Below, piece by piece: positions 56,314-64,000 of a stretch of 64,000 bases of DNA. Position 1 is the stretch's first letter, and every line of letters starts with the position of its first letter. The DNA comes from Gemella haemolysans ATCC 10379 (GTDB taxonomy: Bacteria; Bacillota; Bacilli; Staphylococcales; Gemellaceae), in the NCBI RefSeq assembly GCF_000173915.1, contig NZ_ACDZ02000008.1, positions 124,001 to 188,000 of the forward strand, written 5' to 3'. Position numbers and translations under genes: made by a program. Below the pieces are notes generated by a model, which searched no databases, was not told the DNA's origin, and saw only the letters and a list, made by a program, of their open reading frames with translations.

Positions 56314-56472
56314 TTATATCCTTTCAAAGATAGAAAACTGACAAAATTCCAGTTTCCTTATTCTAAGAACAAAGATACCACAGATAGATAAGGTTACGCT
56401 CAACATCATTCCAGCAGCAATGACACCAATAACTTTTAAGATTAAGAAGTTACAACACTTAAAAGAATCACC
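56314..56472 (-). pseudogene. Coding remnant with one membrane segment
   Basis: A minus-strand frame without a start codon encodes about 50 residues, including a membrane helix (VIGVIAAGMMLSVTLSICGI) and a basic segment (FVLRIRKLE) before a stop. The base composition is higher in GC than the surrounding intergenic DNA. It looks like the 3' end of a gene that came with the DUF389 gene. The family is not recognised. Confidence 0.4.
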
Positions 56473-56489
56473 CTATCCAACCTAATTTA

Positions 56490-56518
56490 ATGACAATTTA
56501 AACTACATATTGTATAAT
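56490..56518 (+). promoter_or_regulatory. Promoter of the metallophosphoesterase gene
   Basis: ATGACA (56490-56495), 17 bases, TATAAT (56513-56518). Confidence 0.65.
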
Positions 56519-56589
56519 GAAAAGCACTCTGTTTGAATATATAACATATTCCTACATTTGTTATTAAATAGTTTGGAGGAGAATTAATA

Positions 56590-57684
56590 TTGAATAATTG
56601 GAAATTTATCGCTGGTTTTATCGGAGTATTCGCAGTATATGAAATACTCGTATTTCTGATGTGGCTAGGTTTAAAATGGATGATCTCACCTTTTGTTCCA
56701 CCTAAGGTTAAATTAGCTATTTGTATAGCGCTATTTATCGTTGCTAACTTTTCTATCGTAGCTTATATGCTAAGATTAGATGCACCTTGGGTAAACTACG
56801 GAAACGTTTGGTACTTCTACTTCCTAAATGGTGCTGTCATAGGTGTTATTTTATTGGTCGCTAAGTTATTACTGAAAATCTTTAAATTAAATCTTTCTCA
56901 AGGAACTAGTTTAAGTATAACAGCTCTATATTTATTAGGTATGACTGCTTTGGGACTATTTTGGGCATACTCACCTACTGTGATTAATAAAACTATCAAA
57001 GTAGATAAACATCTTAATATTCCTGTTAAAATTGCTATGGTCTCTGATCTTCATCTTGGAACATTTTTCTCAAATCCACAACTTGAAAAACTTAACAAGA
57101 TTGTTAATGAAGAGAAGCCAGATGCTGTAGTTATCGCAGGAGACCTTATGGACGATGATATGGTTATGTACAAAAAGCGTAATATGCAAGAAAATCTTAG
57201 CAAGTTAAAAGCTCCTCTAGGAGTTTATACGACTATGGGAAATCACGACCGTGACGCACTAGAAATAGTAAACGAAGTTAAAAAAACAGGAATAATCCCA
57301 CTATTTGATGAAAGTATTGCTATTAATAATGATGTTACCTTGGTTGGGCGTAAAGATAAAAGTGTCAGTCGCGATAGACTTGATACAGCTGAACTGCTTA
57401 AGAGTGTTGATTTAAGTAAGACTATCGTTCTTGTGGATCATCAGCCTGATGCTGTTGATTATCACTCTACCTTACTTATAGATGTTCAACTCTCTGGGCA
57501 TACTCACCGCGGACAACTATGGCCACTAAACTTTATCACAGATGTAGTTTATACCCTAGATCATGGCTACGCGAAGATTAATGGTAAACATTTCTTCACT
57601 TCTGCGGGTTATGGTTTCTGGGGACCACCTTTCAAAACTTCAGCCCGTAGTGAAGTTTGGATGATTACTATTGAAGGAAAATAA
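56590..57684 (+). CDS. Membrane-anchored metallophosphoesterase (YkuE-like)
   Basis: The 364-residue protein has four N-terminal membrane segments (about 5-130) and a calcineurin-type phosphoesterase domain (about 150-364). The five metal-site motifs are intact: SDLHLG, GDLMDD, GNHD, VDHQP and GHTHRGQ. The substrate is unknown; B. subtilis YkuE and relatives are linked to the cell envelope. The start is TTG with GGAGGAG eight bases upstream; no in-frame ATG is better placed. It is a single-gene unit with clear promoter and terminator. Confidence 0.88.
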   Translation: MNNWKFIAGFIGVFAVYEILVFLMWLGLKWMISPFVPPKVKLAICIALFIVANFSIVAYMLRLDAPWVNYGNVWYFYFLNGAVIGVILLVAKLLLKIFKLNLSQGTSLSITALYLLGMTALGLFWAYSPTVINKTIKVDKHLNIPVKIAMVSDLHLGTFFSNPQLEKLNKIVNEEKPDAVVIAGDLMDDDMVMYKKRNMQENLSKLKAPLGVYTTMGNHDRDALEIVNEVKKTGIIPLFDESIAINNDVTLVGRKDKSVSRDRLDTAELLKSVDLSKTIVLVDHQPDAVDYHSTLLIDVQLSGHTHRGQLWPLNFITDVVYTLDHGYAKINGKHFFTSAGYGFWGPPFKTSARSEVWMITIEGK

Positions 57685-57696
57685 AATATAAAAAAT

Positions 57697-57730
57697 ACCC
57701 CAAAAGTTAGTATATTCTAACTCTTGGGGT
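57697..57730. terminator. Bidirectional terminator
   Basis: Stem ACCCCAAAAGTTAG/CTAACTCTTGGGGT (one mismatch), between the converging phosphoesterase and L7/L12-like genes. Confidence 0.7.
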
Positions 57731-57755
57731 TGAATTTTATTCACATCTTCGAATA

Positions 57756-58211
57756 TTATTGTTTAACCTCATCTTTGATGCTTTCCCATAATTCTTTTGC
57801 TTGTACTATATCTAAATCAAAGCGCTCTCTGATAATTTTAATATTTGCAATATCACCAACATCTGGATTAACAACTGCTTTTATATCAGAATATTTACTA
57901 GAAATTAATTCTTTAACTTCTAATGCACGTCTGTTTGAAGCTTCTTCTTTTACAGCTTCCCATAGTGCTTTTGCATCATAAAGTACTAGATCTGTATATC
58001 TATCTCTTATCATTTTGACATTGTGAATATCTCCTTTAGTAGCATCAACTACTGAAAGTACTTCTTCTCTATTACTATCTTTCACAAGTTCATTAAATTT
58101 TTCTTTACTCACTTTTTGTTTTTCTGCCCATTCTTCTTTTGACTTACCGTTTCTAGTTGAAAAGAACATAAAAATTGCTATTGCTAAAATAATAATTAAT
58201 GCTATCTTCAT
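57756..58211 (-). CDS. Membrane-anchored protein with two L7/L12-type repeats
   Basis: The 151-residue protein has one N-terminal membrane helix (about 2-19), a charged linker and two repeats. The first is GDIHNVKMIRDRYTDLVLYDAKALWEAV, split by its loop, and the second GDIANIKIIRERF with QAKELWESI. The repeats follow the pattern of the ribosomal protein L7/L12 C-terminal domain (Ixx[IV]R..[TY].LxLxxAKxLxE). A ribosomal role is unlikely because the protein is membrane-bound and lacks the dimerisation domain. It follows a smaller relative by two bases; the pair is an operon. Function unknown. Confidence 0.7.
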   Translation of the reverse strand: MKIALIIILAIAIFMFFSTRNGKSKEEWAEKQKVSKEKFNELVKDSNREEVLSVVDATKGDIHNVKMIRDRYTDLVLYDAKALWEAVKEEASNRRALEVKELISSKYSDIKAVVNPDVGDIANIKIIRERFDLDIVQAKELWESIKDEVKQ

Positions 58212-58213
58212 AA

Positions 58214-58486
58214 TTAAATTCCTTTACTTCTTTTTACAATTTCTATTAATTTTTTCGCATCTTTTCCATTTAAAAAGTATGCTTTTCTTAGTGCTGCAAT
58301 GTTAAATGCATCATCTTGACTTAAGTTTATAACCTTTTCTAATTCTTTTTTATATGCTGGACTTTGTAGTCTTTCAAATGCTTCTTTACTCTTTTCATCA
58401 CGCTTTTTTATCTTATCTCTTGCGTTAGAAATCATCGCATAGACAAATACAAATCCTAGCATAATGTACAATATATTCATGTTCAT
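58214..58486 (-). CDS. Small membrane-anchored L7/L12-like protein
   Basis: The 90-residue protein has one N-terminal membrane helix (about 4-20) and a single L7/L12-type repeat (DAFNIAALRKAYFLNGKDAKKLIEIVK). It lies two bases before the two-repeat relative. AGGAAGTAATTGCG precedes the ATG. Upstream, TGTAGGCGCTTGTA is a weak cre-like dyad. Confidence 0.65.
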   Translation of the reverse strand: MNMNILYIMLGFVFVYAMISNARDKIKKRDEKSKEAFERLQSPAYKKELEKVINLSQDDAFNIAALRKAYFLNGKDAKKLIEIVKRSKGI

Positions 58487-58649
58487 CGCAATTACTTCCT
58501 TTTTTTATTCTTTATAAATATTATATAAGTTTTGTAGGCGCTTGTAAACATTTTAATTAACTTATTTATCGCTCATTCCTTCTAAAAATTGATTTTTCTA
58601 CTATAATTTGTTATGATTAAGTGTACTTTAGTTAAAGGATTATTGAATA

Positions 58650-59864
58650 ATGAAATTTTTAACAAATATTAACGATGAAAAATATACTGAATTTATAAAG
58701 AATCACAAGCATGGTAATATGATGCAAGCTATCGAGTGGTCTCACATAAAAAATACTTGGGGTGCTGTAAGAGTAGCTGTTGCAGATGAAAATGACAATA
58801 TTTTAGCTGCTGTACAGATTCTAACTCGCCAAGGATTATGGTATGCTCCACGTGGACCAATTCTTGATTATGATAATACTGAGCTACTTAATTTCTTTTT
58901 AACTAACCTAAAGAAATTCGCCAAAGAAAAAGGTGCTAAAATGGTTAAATTAGATATCCCTACTGCGGTAAAAGATGAGAAGTTAGCAGTGTTTAAAGAT
59001 ATCGAGGTAGATAGAGAGAACAATAGTCTTATTAAAGCATTCAAGGATAACGGTTATAAACACAAAGGTTTCAGCCTTGATATGAGCAGCACTATCCAAC
59101 CACGTTTTAACACAGTTACGAAGCTTGAACAAGAAGTTCCTGATCTTTTCCCAAAAGATACACGTCGCTTAATTCGTGATGCAGAGAAAAAATTCGTTGA
59201 AGTTAGACGTTGTGGTAAACAGAATCTTGATGACTTTCTTTTCGCCCTAGCTTGTACTGAAAAAAGAAAAAATATCTCTCTTCGTGGGCGTGAGTATTTC
59301 GAAAACTTACTAGATACTTTTGGAGACAATGCTTTATTATATATTTCATATATAAATGTAGAAAAAGCTGTAAAAGAATGTCATTCTAGAAAAGAAGCTA
59401 TTGAAGATGAAATTGAAGCTCTTGGAGAAAAATCACCGAAGAAAAAACGCACTCTTCTTGAGCAAGTAGCCGGAATTGAAAAGCTAATCGTTTTATTCGA
59501 TAGCTTAGAGATCGAAGATAAGAGCAAAGATCAAGTTATAAGTGCTGCGATTACTATCGCTTATGGTAACCACGCAGAAATTATTTATGCTGGTATGAAT
59601 GAGGATTTCGCAAAACTTCCTGCACAGTATAAAGTCTTTTCTGATACGATGAAAAAAGCTCAGGAAATGGGTGTTAAAGAAGTTTCTATGGGTGGAATCG
59701 AAGGAGATTTAAACGACAGTCTACTTGGTTTTAAATCAAAATTCGCTCCAAATATCGTAGAATACTACGGGGAGTTCGATTTAGTAATCTCTCATGTATT
59801 CAATTTAATGTACAACTACGGATTACCACTAAGAAGAAAAATATTAAAACTAATAAAAAGATAA
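58650..59864 (+). CDS. FemX/MurM-type aminoacyltransferase
   Basis: The 404-residue protein belongs to the Fem family, which adds amino acids from aminoacyl-tRNA to the peptidoglycan precursor. Visible family features are the start FLTNINDEKYTEFIKNH with MQAIEWSHIKNTWG, QGLWYAPRGPILDYD, and two GNAT-like folds. A helical coiled arm (about 230-285, with EIEALGEKSPKKKR) sits between them. The C-terminus has VKEVSMGGIEGDLNDSLLGFKSKFAPN. Such enzymes make interpeptide bridges. A TTG or weak site may assist; TAAAGGATTATTGAATA precedes the ATG. It is a single-gene unit. Confidence 0.9.
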   Translation: MKFLTNINDEKYTEFIKNHKHGNMMQAIEWSHIKNTWGAVRVAVADENDNILAAVQILTRQGLWYAPRGPILDYDNTELLNFFLTNLKKFAKEKGAKMVKLDIPTAVKDEKLAVFKDIEVDRENNSLIKAFKDNGYKHKGFSLDMSSTIQPRFNTVTKLEQEVPDLFPKDTRRLIRDAEKKFVEVRRCGKQNLDDFLFALACTEKRKNISLRGREYFENLLDTFGDNALLYISYINVEKAVKECHSRKEAIEDEIEALGEKSPKKKRTLLEQVAGIEKLIVLFDSLEIEDKSKDQVISAAITIAYGNHAEIIYAGMNEDFAKLPAQYKVFSDTMKKAQEMGVKEVSMGGIEGDLNDSLLGFKSKFAPNIVEYYGEFDLVISHVFNLMYNYGLPLRRKILKLIKR

Positions 59865-59896
59865 AAAAACAAATCTGTAAATCCCTATATAAAAAT

Positions 59897-59956
59897 TAAA
59901 AGAGCTGAACTCCTTTGTGATTTCAATGAAATCATAACTATTGAGTCAGCTCTTTT
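59897..59956. terminator. Terminator related to the dispersed repeat
   Basis: AAAAGAGCTGA pairs with TCAGCTCTTTT, enclosing GTGATTTCAATGAAATCA like the first hairpin of the repeat family. Serves both converging genes. Confidence 0.65.
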
Positions 59957-59959
59957 GTA

Positions 59960-60295
59960 TTATATTTTTTTAACGAATTCAGATTTTAGTTTCATAGCCC
60001 CGAAACCATCAATTTTACAATCGATGTTATGATCTCCATCAACTAATCTGATATTTTTAACGCGAGTTCCTTGTTTTAATGTAGATGAACTACCTTTAAC
60101 TTTTAAATCTTTAATTACAGAAACTGTATCTCCATCTTGAAGTACATTTCCGTTAGCATCGCGGTAAACTTTTTCCTCTTCTGCTCCACTAGCATCTTCT
60201 GGTGACCATTCATAAGCACACATTGGACATACTAGCATATTTCCATCTTCATAAGTATATTCACTTTTACATTCTGGACAATTAGGTAATGTCAT
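59960..60295 (-). CDS. PhnA/YjdM-type zinc ribbon protein
   Basis: The 111-residue protein starts [13 protein letters not shown] and has the zinc ribbon CPEC...CPMC (Cys 6, 9 and about 24, 27), then the family's [26 protein letters not shown] and a KSEFVKK end. It was named for alkylphosphonate use, but no phn genes are near; the true function is unclear. I chose the ATG at 60295 because GGAGGAAAACA precedes it; a longer reading would start 11 codons earlier without a site. Confidence 0.88.
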   Translation of the reverse strand: MTLPNCPECKSEYTYEDGNMLVCPMCAYEWSPEDASGAEEEKVYRDANGNVLQDGDTVSVIKDLKVKGSSSTLKQGTRVKNIRLVDGDHNIDCKIDGFGAMKLKSEFVKKI

Positions 60296-60475
60296 TGTTT
60301 TCCTCCATAAATTTTCAAATTTGTACAAAGGATATTATACCATAATGAAAAGCAATATCAAAATAATATCCGTAAATTTTTTCTTTGAAACGTTGATATT
60401 ATAACGATTCCACCAATAAAATAATCTTATATCAAAAAAAATCAAAAAAATCGTCTACTTTTGTAGGCAAAATAC

Positions 60476-60504
60476 TTGAAATTTTAAAAGAGTAGGAGTA
60501 AAAT
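60476..60504 (+). promoter_or_regulatory. Promoter of the HOSCN-reductase-like gene, with adjacent dyad
   Basis: TTGAAA (60476-60481), 17 bases, TAAAAT (60499-60504). A dyad CTAC-TTTT-GTAG (60455-60466) lies directly upstream. Confidence 0.6.
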
Positions 60505-60589
60505 ATGAATTAAATAGTTTTCATCTTATATTTATTATTAAAATATAAAATATAAACAATAAAATTTATAACAAAAGAGGAATCAAATT

Positions 60590-61915
60590 ATGGTTAAATA
60601 TGATTTATTAGTAGTAGGATTCGGTAAAGCCGGAAAAACTTTAGCAGCAACATTTGCTAAAGAAGGAAAAAAAGTAGCAGTAGTTGAAGAAAGCAGTGCA
60701 ATGTACGGTGGTACTTGTATCAATATCGGATGTATCCCAACTAAAACTTTAATCGTAGCTGCTGACAACAAAAAAGACTTCACAGAAGCTAAAGCTACAA
60801 GAGATGCTGTTGTATCTAAACTTAACGCTAAAAACTTCGCTATGTTAGACAGTAGTCCAAACATTGATGTTTACACAGCTCACGCTAAATTCGTTTCAAA
60901 CAAAGTAGTAGAAATTTCTGCTAACGGAGAAACTAAACAACTTGAAGGTGAAATCGTAGTAATTAACACTGGAGCTAAAAACAATGTATTACCAATTCCA
61001 GGATTAACAACATCTAAAAATGTATACGATAGCACTGAGTTCCAAAAATTAGAAAAAGCTCCTAAAACTCTAGGAATTATCGGTGGAGGTAACATCGGAT
61101 TAGAATTCGCTAACCTATACGCTCGTCTTGGAGTTAAAGTTACAGTAATCGACTTCGCTCCTGGAATTTTAGGAAGAGAAGATAAAGATATCGCTGAACT
61201 TGCTCAAGGATACTTAGAAGAAGCAGGAATCGAGTTTAAACTAGGAACTGCAACAAAAGAAATCCGCAACAACGGAGAACTTGTAGTTGTTGATACAGAA
61301 AAATACGGTGAGTTAGAATTCGAAGCAGTATTACACGCAACTGGACGTCGCGCTAACACTGAAGGGTTAGGATTAGAAAACACTGATATCGAATTACGTC
61401 CAAACGGAACAATCGTAGTTGACGAATTCTGTCAAACAGCTGTAGAAAATGTATTCGCAGTTGGTGATGTTAACGGTGGATTACAATTCACTTATGTATC
61501 ATTAGATGACTTCAGAGTAGTTAACGGATACTTACACGGTAACAAAGAGTACACAACTGCTGACCGCAAAAACGTACCTTACTCAACATTCATCTCTCCA
61601 GCATTATCTCACGTTGGATTACACAAAGAAGAAGCTGAAGCTGCTTACCCTAACGTTGCAGTAGCATCATTACCAGTAGCTAACATGCCAAGAGGAGCTG
61701 TTAACCAAGATCCACGTGGATTATTCCGTGTAACTGTAGACAAAGACACTAACTTAATTCTTGGAGCTACTCTATTCGGTAAAAACTCAGAAGAAATTAT
61801 CAACCTAATTAAAATGGCAATTGATAACAAAATTCCTTACACTTACATCAGAGATCAAATCTTCACTCACCCAACAATGGCTGAAAACTTAAATGATGTA
61901 TTCAAATTAATCTAA
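60590..61915 (+). CDS. Flavoprotein disulfide reductase, RclA/hypothiocyanous acid reductase-like
   Basis: The 441-residue protein has the FAD-binding start DLLVVGFGKAGKTLA, the redox-active disulfide in GGTCINIGCIPTK (Cys 43 and 48), the NAD(P)-binding IIGGGNIGLEFANLYARLG, FAVGDVNGG and a C-terminal dimerisation domain ending FTHPTMAENLNDVF. The FGKAGKTLA variant and lack of mercury or lipoamide features place it with RclA and the streptococcal hypothiocyanous acid reductase Har, which detoxify HOSCN made by oral lactoperoxidase. That assignment is by recollection of the family. It has its own promoter and terminator. Confidence 0.85.
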   Translation: MVKYDLLVVGFGKAGKTLAATFAKEGKKVAVVEESSAMYGGTCINIGCIPTKTLIVAADNKKDFTEAKATRDAVVSKLNAKNFAMLDSSPNIDVYTAHAKFVSNKVVEISANGETKQLEGEIVVINTGAKNNVLPIPGLTTSKNVYDSTEFQKLEKAPKTLGIIGGGNIGLEFANLYARLGVKVTVIDFAPGILGREDKDIAELAQGYLEEAGIEFKLGTATKEIRNNGELVVVDTEKYGELEFEAVLHATGRRANTEGLGLENTDIELRPNGTIVVDEFCQTAVENVFAVGDVNGGLQFTYVSLDDFRVVNGYLHGNKEYTTADRKNVPYSTFISPALSHVGLHKEEAEAAYPNVAVASLPVANMPRGAVNQDPRGLFRVTVDKDTNLILGATLFGKNSEEIINLIKMAIDNKIPYTYIRDQIFTHPTMAENLNDVFKLI

Positions 61916-61923
61916 TAACTGCT

Positions 61924-61969
61924 AAAAGCTTAAAATCTCAATAATAATTTGAGGTTTTAAGCTTTTTTT
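61924..61969 (+). terminator. Terminator of the flavoprotein gene
   Basis: Stem AAAAGCTTAAAATCTCAA with TTGAGGTTTTAAGCTTTT (one bulge), then TTT. Confidence 0.8.
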
Positions 61970-62054
61970 GTTTAATTTAACCGAATTTCTACTATATTTC
62001 TACTATAATAAATTTATGAAATTTTCAAATAATTAAAAAATATGTCTATTCCCC

Positions 62055-62083
62055 TTTACAAATTATGGCTTTTCTTGTATAAT
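62055..62083 (+). promoter_or_regulatory. Promoter of the dicarboxylate/amino acid symporter gene
   Basis: TTTACA (62055-62060), 17 bases, TATAAT (62078-62083). Confidence 0.7.
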
Positions 62084-62134
62084 GTACACATGTCTTTTTA
62101 AAAAATACAATAAAATAAAAAAGGAGATCGAACA

Positions 62135-63334
62135 ATGAGTTTATATAAAAGAATTCCATTAATAGCAAAACTTATTATCGCTGTAACATTAGGGATAGTT
62201 TTAGGAAGTACTCTACCAACATCAATCATTAGAGTTTTCGTAACATTCTCATCTATTTTCAGCGCGTTCTTAGGATTCACAATTCCACTTATTATCGTAG
62301 GATTTATCGTACCAGGTATCAGCCAAGTATCAAACAACGCTGGAAAATTACTTGGATTATCAACAGGGGTTGCTTATATTTCTACAATTATCGCAGGAAC
62401 ATTCGCATTCCTATCAGCTCAAGCAGTATTACCAAGTATACTAGCTAACGCTACACTACAATCATTCAAAAATCCAGAGGATTTATTATTAAAACCTTTC
62501 ATCGAGTTTAAAATGGCTCCGATTTTTGATGTTACTACAGCGCTTATTATCTCATTCATCTTAGGAATCGGGATTTCAGCAACTCAATCAGAAGGACTTA
62601 AACAAGGATTCGCAGATTTCGGAGAAATTATTGAAAAATTACTTGCTACAGTAATTATTCCACTTCTTCCATTCTACATCCTAGGTGTATTCATGAACAT
62701 CACAGCTTCTGGTGAAGTATTCAAGATTTTAAAAATCTTCGCTATGGTATTCGTAATTATCATTATTATGCACGTAATTATCATTATTATCCAATACTTC
62801 GTAGCTGGAACGCTTAACGCTAGAAACCCATTCAAGATGCTTGTAAATATCTTACCAGCATACATGACTGCAATTGGTACTCAATCTTCGGCTGCTACTA
62901 TCCCAGTAACACTAAGAAGTACTAAAAAAATGGGTGTTGATAAAAATATAGCAAACTTCACTATTCCACTATTTGCGACTATCCACTTATCAGGAAGTAC
63001 AATCACATTAACTACATGTGCATCTGCAGTATTCTGGTTACAAAACGGTGCTGCATTCCCATCAGCTGCAGTAATGATTAAATTCATCTTATTACTTGGA
63101 GTAACAATGGTAGCTGCTCCTGGTGTCCCTGGTGGAGGAGTTATGGCAGCTCTTGGATTATTACAATCAGTTCTTGGTTTCAACGAAATCATGTTATCTC
63201 TAATGATTGCATTATACATCACTCAAGATAGCTTTGGAACTGCATGTAACATTTCTGGAGACGGAGCTTTATCAGCAATCGTTGATAAACTAAACAAACT
63301 ATTCTTCAAAAAAGATGTAGAACAAAACGCATAA
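62135..63334 (+). CDS. Dicarboxylate/amino acid:cation symporter (DAACS family)
   Basis: The 399-residue transporter has eight helices and two re-entrant loops. The first is serine-rich (GTQSSAATIPVTLRS, about 247-262), with the following helix containing NFTIPLFATIHLSGSTITL in the NMDGT position. The second is APGVPGGGVMAALGLL, and the substrate-site helix reads QDSFGTACNISGDGA. It imports acidic or small neutral amino acids or dicarboxylates with sodium or protons; the substituted NMDGT region argues against a standard glutamate carrier. GGAGATCG precedes the ATG. Confidence 0.9.
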   Translation: MSLYKRIPLIAKLIIAVTLGIVLGSTLPTSIIRVFVTFSSIFSAFLGFTIPLIIVGFIVPGISQVSNNAGKLLGLSTGVAYISTIIAGTFAFLSAQAVLPSILANATLQSFKNPEDLLLKPFIEFKMAPIFDVTTALIISFILGIGISATQSEGLKQGFADFGEIIEKLLATVIIPLLPFYILGVFMNITASGEVFKILKIFAMVFVIIIIMHVIIIIIQYFVAGTLNARNPFKMLVNILPAYMTAIGTQSSAATIPVTLRSTKKMGVDKNIANFTIPLFATIHLSGSTITLTTCASAVFWLQNGAAFPSAAVMIKFILLLGVTMVAAPGVPGGGVMAALGLLQSVLGFNEIMLSLMIALYITQDSFGTACNISGDGALSAIVDKLNKLFFKKDVEQNA

Positions 63335-63340
63335 TAAACT

Positions 63341-63370
63341 ATCCCACAAACATATGTTTGTGGGATTTTT
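63341..63370 (+). terminator. Terminator of the symporter gene
   Basis: A 26-bp perfect palindrome ATCCCACAAACAT... followed by TTTTT. Confidence 0.85.
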
Positions 63371-63440
63371 CATGTATAAATAATTAAAAACGCCTCTTAT
63401 CACAATCAAAGAACAAGTATCTATAATAGCTAATTCTTTG

Positions 63441-63485
63441 AAAAGAGCGACTCTTTGAACTTAATCTCAGAGCCGCTTCTTTTAT
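63441..63485 (-). terminator. Terminator of the endonuclease/phosphatase gene, repeat-like
   Basis: AAAGAGCGACTCT pairs with AGAGCCGCTTCTTT around a 15-base loop. It uses the GCGACTC word of the dispersed repeat. Confidence 0.6.
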
Positions 63486-63486
63486 T

Positions 63487-64000
63487 TTATTTCAATTTAT
63501 ATCTTAGTTTTACTGGGTTATGATCACTATATCTATACTCTTGATTTAGTGTCTCTACTTCTAACACTTCAATATTATCACTAGCAATATATCCATCTAT
63601 AATAAAGCCATAAGTACCTTCACTATCCTTCACATAAGGTTTATTATTAAGTCTTGCAGAATTTTTACTCTCATCATACAATAGGTTAAATCCTGCAGGT
63701 AACATACTCTTATCTAAATTCTCAGCACGCCATAATTCTTTTGGAACAACGTTAATTTCATCTTGTGTTAAAGTTTTTAACGACTGATTAAAATCCGCTC
63801 CAACAAGGACATAATTACCTTTTTTATACTCATAATCAATAAATTCAAGAAGTTGTTTCATCTGAGCTTTTTTACCAGAATTACCTTTATCGTAAGCATC
63901 CAAGTGAGCATTAATCAATACTAAATGTTTATCACTATTTTCTACTTTTGTATAAATAACAGAAAATCCTCGTTTTAAATTAGCAAGTCTCTCTGGGAAT
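63487..64000 (-). CDS. Endonuclease/exonuclease/phosphatase family protein, C-terminal part (runs off right edge)
   Basis: The last 170 codons are visible and remain open to the window edge; the start lies outside. Motifs of the EEP fold are present: LINAHLDAY (catalytic His), VLVGADFNQS (Asp/Asn) and YSDHNPVKLRY (catalytic Asp-His). Family members are DNases, sphingomyelinases or inositol phosphatases. The spacing and lack of DNA-binding features do not decide between them. Whether the protein has a signal peptide cannot be seen. Confidence 0.85.
   Translation of the reverse strand, partial: FPERLANLKRGFSVIYTKVENSDKHLVLINAHLDAYDKGNSGKKAQMKQLLEFIDYEYKKGNYVLVGADFNQSLKTLTQDEINVVPKELWRAENLDKSMLPAGFNLLYDESKNSARLNNKPYVKDSEGTYGFIIDGYIASDNIEVLEVETLNQEYRYSDHNPVKLRYKLK

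Overview
The window is AT-rich, densely coded DNA from a low-GC Firmicute. The best fit is Gemella or a close relative; this is my inference, not a database match. Supporting signs are B. subtilis-like gene neighbourhoods (S1-domain gene-tilS-hpt-ftsH; dnaE-pfkA-pyk; cdaA-cdaR), mevalonate-route genes for isoprenoids (thiolase, mvaS, mvaA), an LPxTG-type surface protein, a FemX-type peptidoglycan branching enzyme and an oral-niche oxidoreductase resembling hypothiocyanous acid reductase. No rRNA, tRNA, CRISPR array, intact insertion sequence or prophage was seen.

Layout. 1-4,750: edge of a membrane protein gene, a fused ABC exporter, and an SdpR/SdpI-like repressor-immunity pair with two operators around its promoter. 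4,750-12,530: pyk, pfkA, dnaE, a flavin reductase, yaaA and a small acidic protein, all on the minus strand. 12,700-15,140: a tiny membrane peptide gene, glpK, and a type I toxin-antitoxin locus with convergent transcripts. 15,200-19,700: a two-gene module of a type IIG restriction-modification enzyme plus a DUF6161-like coiled-coil membrane protein. 19,800-25,100: an LPNTG surface protein, a zinc macrodomain hydrolase, a CtpE-like P-type ATPase and a Fic protein. 25,180-29,800: ftsH, hpt, tilS and an S1-domain protein. 30,370-36,390: CapD-type dehydratase, cdaR/cdaA for cyclic di-AMP, and a degenerate pyruvate kinase paralogue. 36,840-43,160: OPA-family phosphate-ester antiporter, amino acid oxidase, a broken DUF1310 gene, pepF and ung. 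43,500-54,600: sunset-like membrane protein, thiolase, a lipoprotein behind a WalR-like operator array, an envelope-stress cluster (GlsB, AmaP, DUF2273, Asp23, CsbD) with long 11-residue-repeat tails, mvaA/mvaS and sodA. 55,000-64,000: a probably imported DUF389 gene, a metallophosphoesterase, two membrane-anchored L7/L12-like proteins, FemX, a PhnA-type zinc ribbon protein, an HOSCN-reductase-like flavoprotein, a dicarboxylate/amino acid symporter and the edge of an endonuclease/phosphatase gene.

The most notable signals are: a dispersed family of structured intergenic repeats of about 175 bp (three near-complete copies, one variant and several partial ones); the restriction-modification/DUF6161 pair; a pyruvate-kinase-like protein that lost its B domain and catalytic residues; a type I toxin-antitoxin locus with both promoters and a shared terminator visible; a five-box WalR-like array; and LEA-like repeat proteins, one broken by compensating frameshifts. 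All family names rest on motif recognition by eye; no searches were run.
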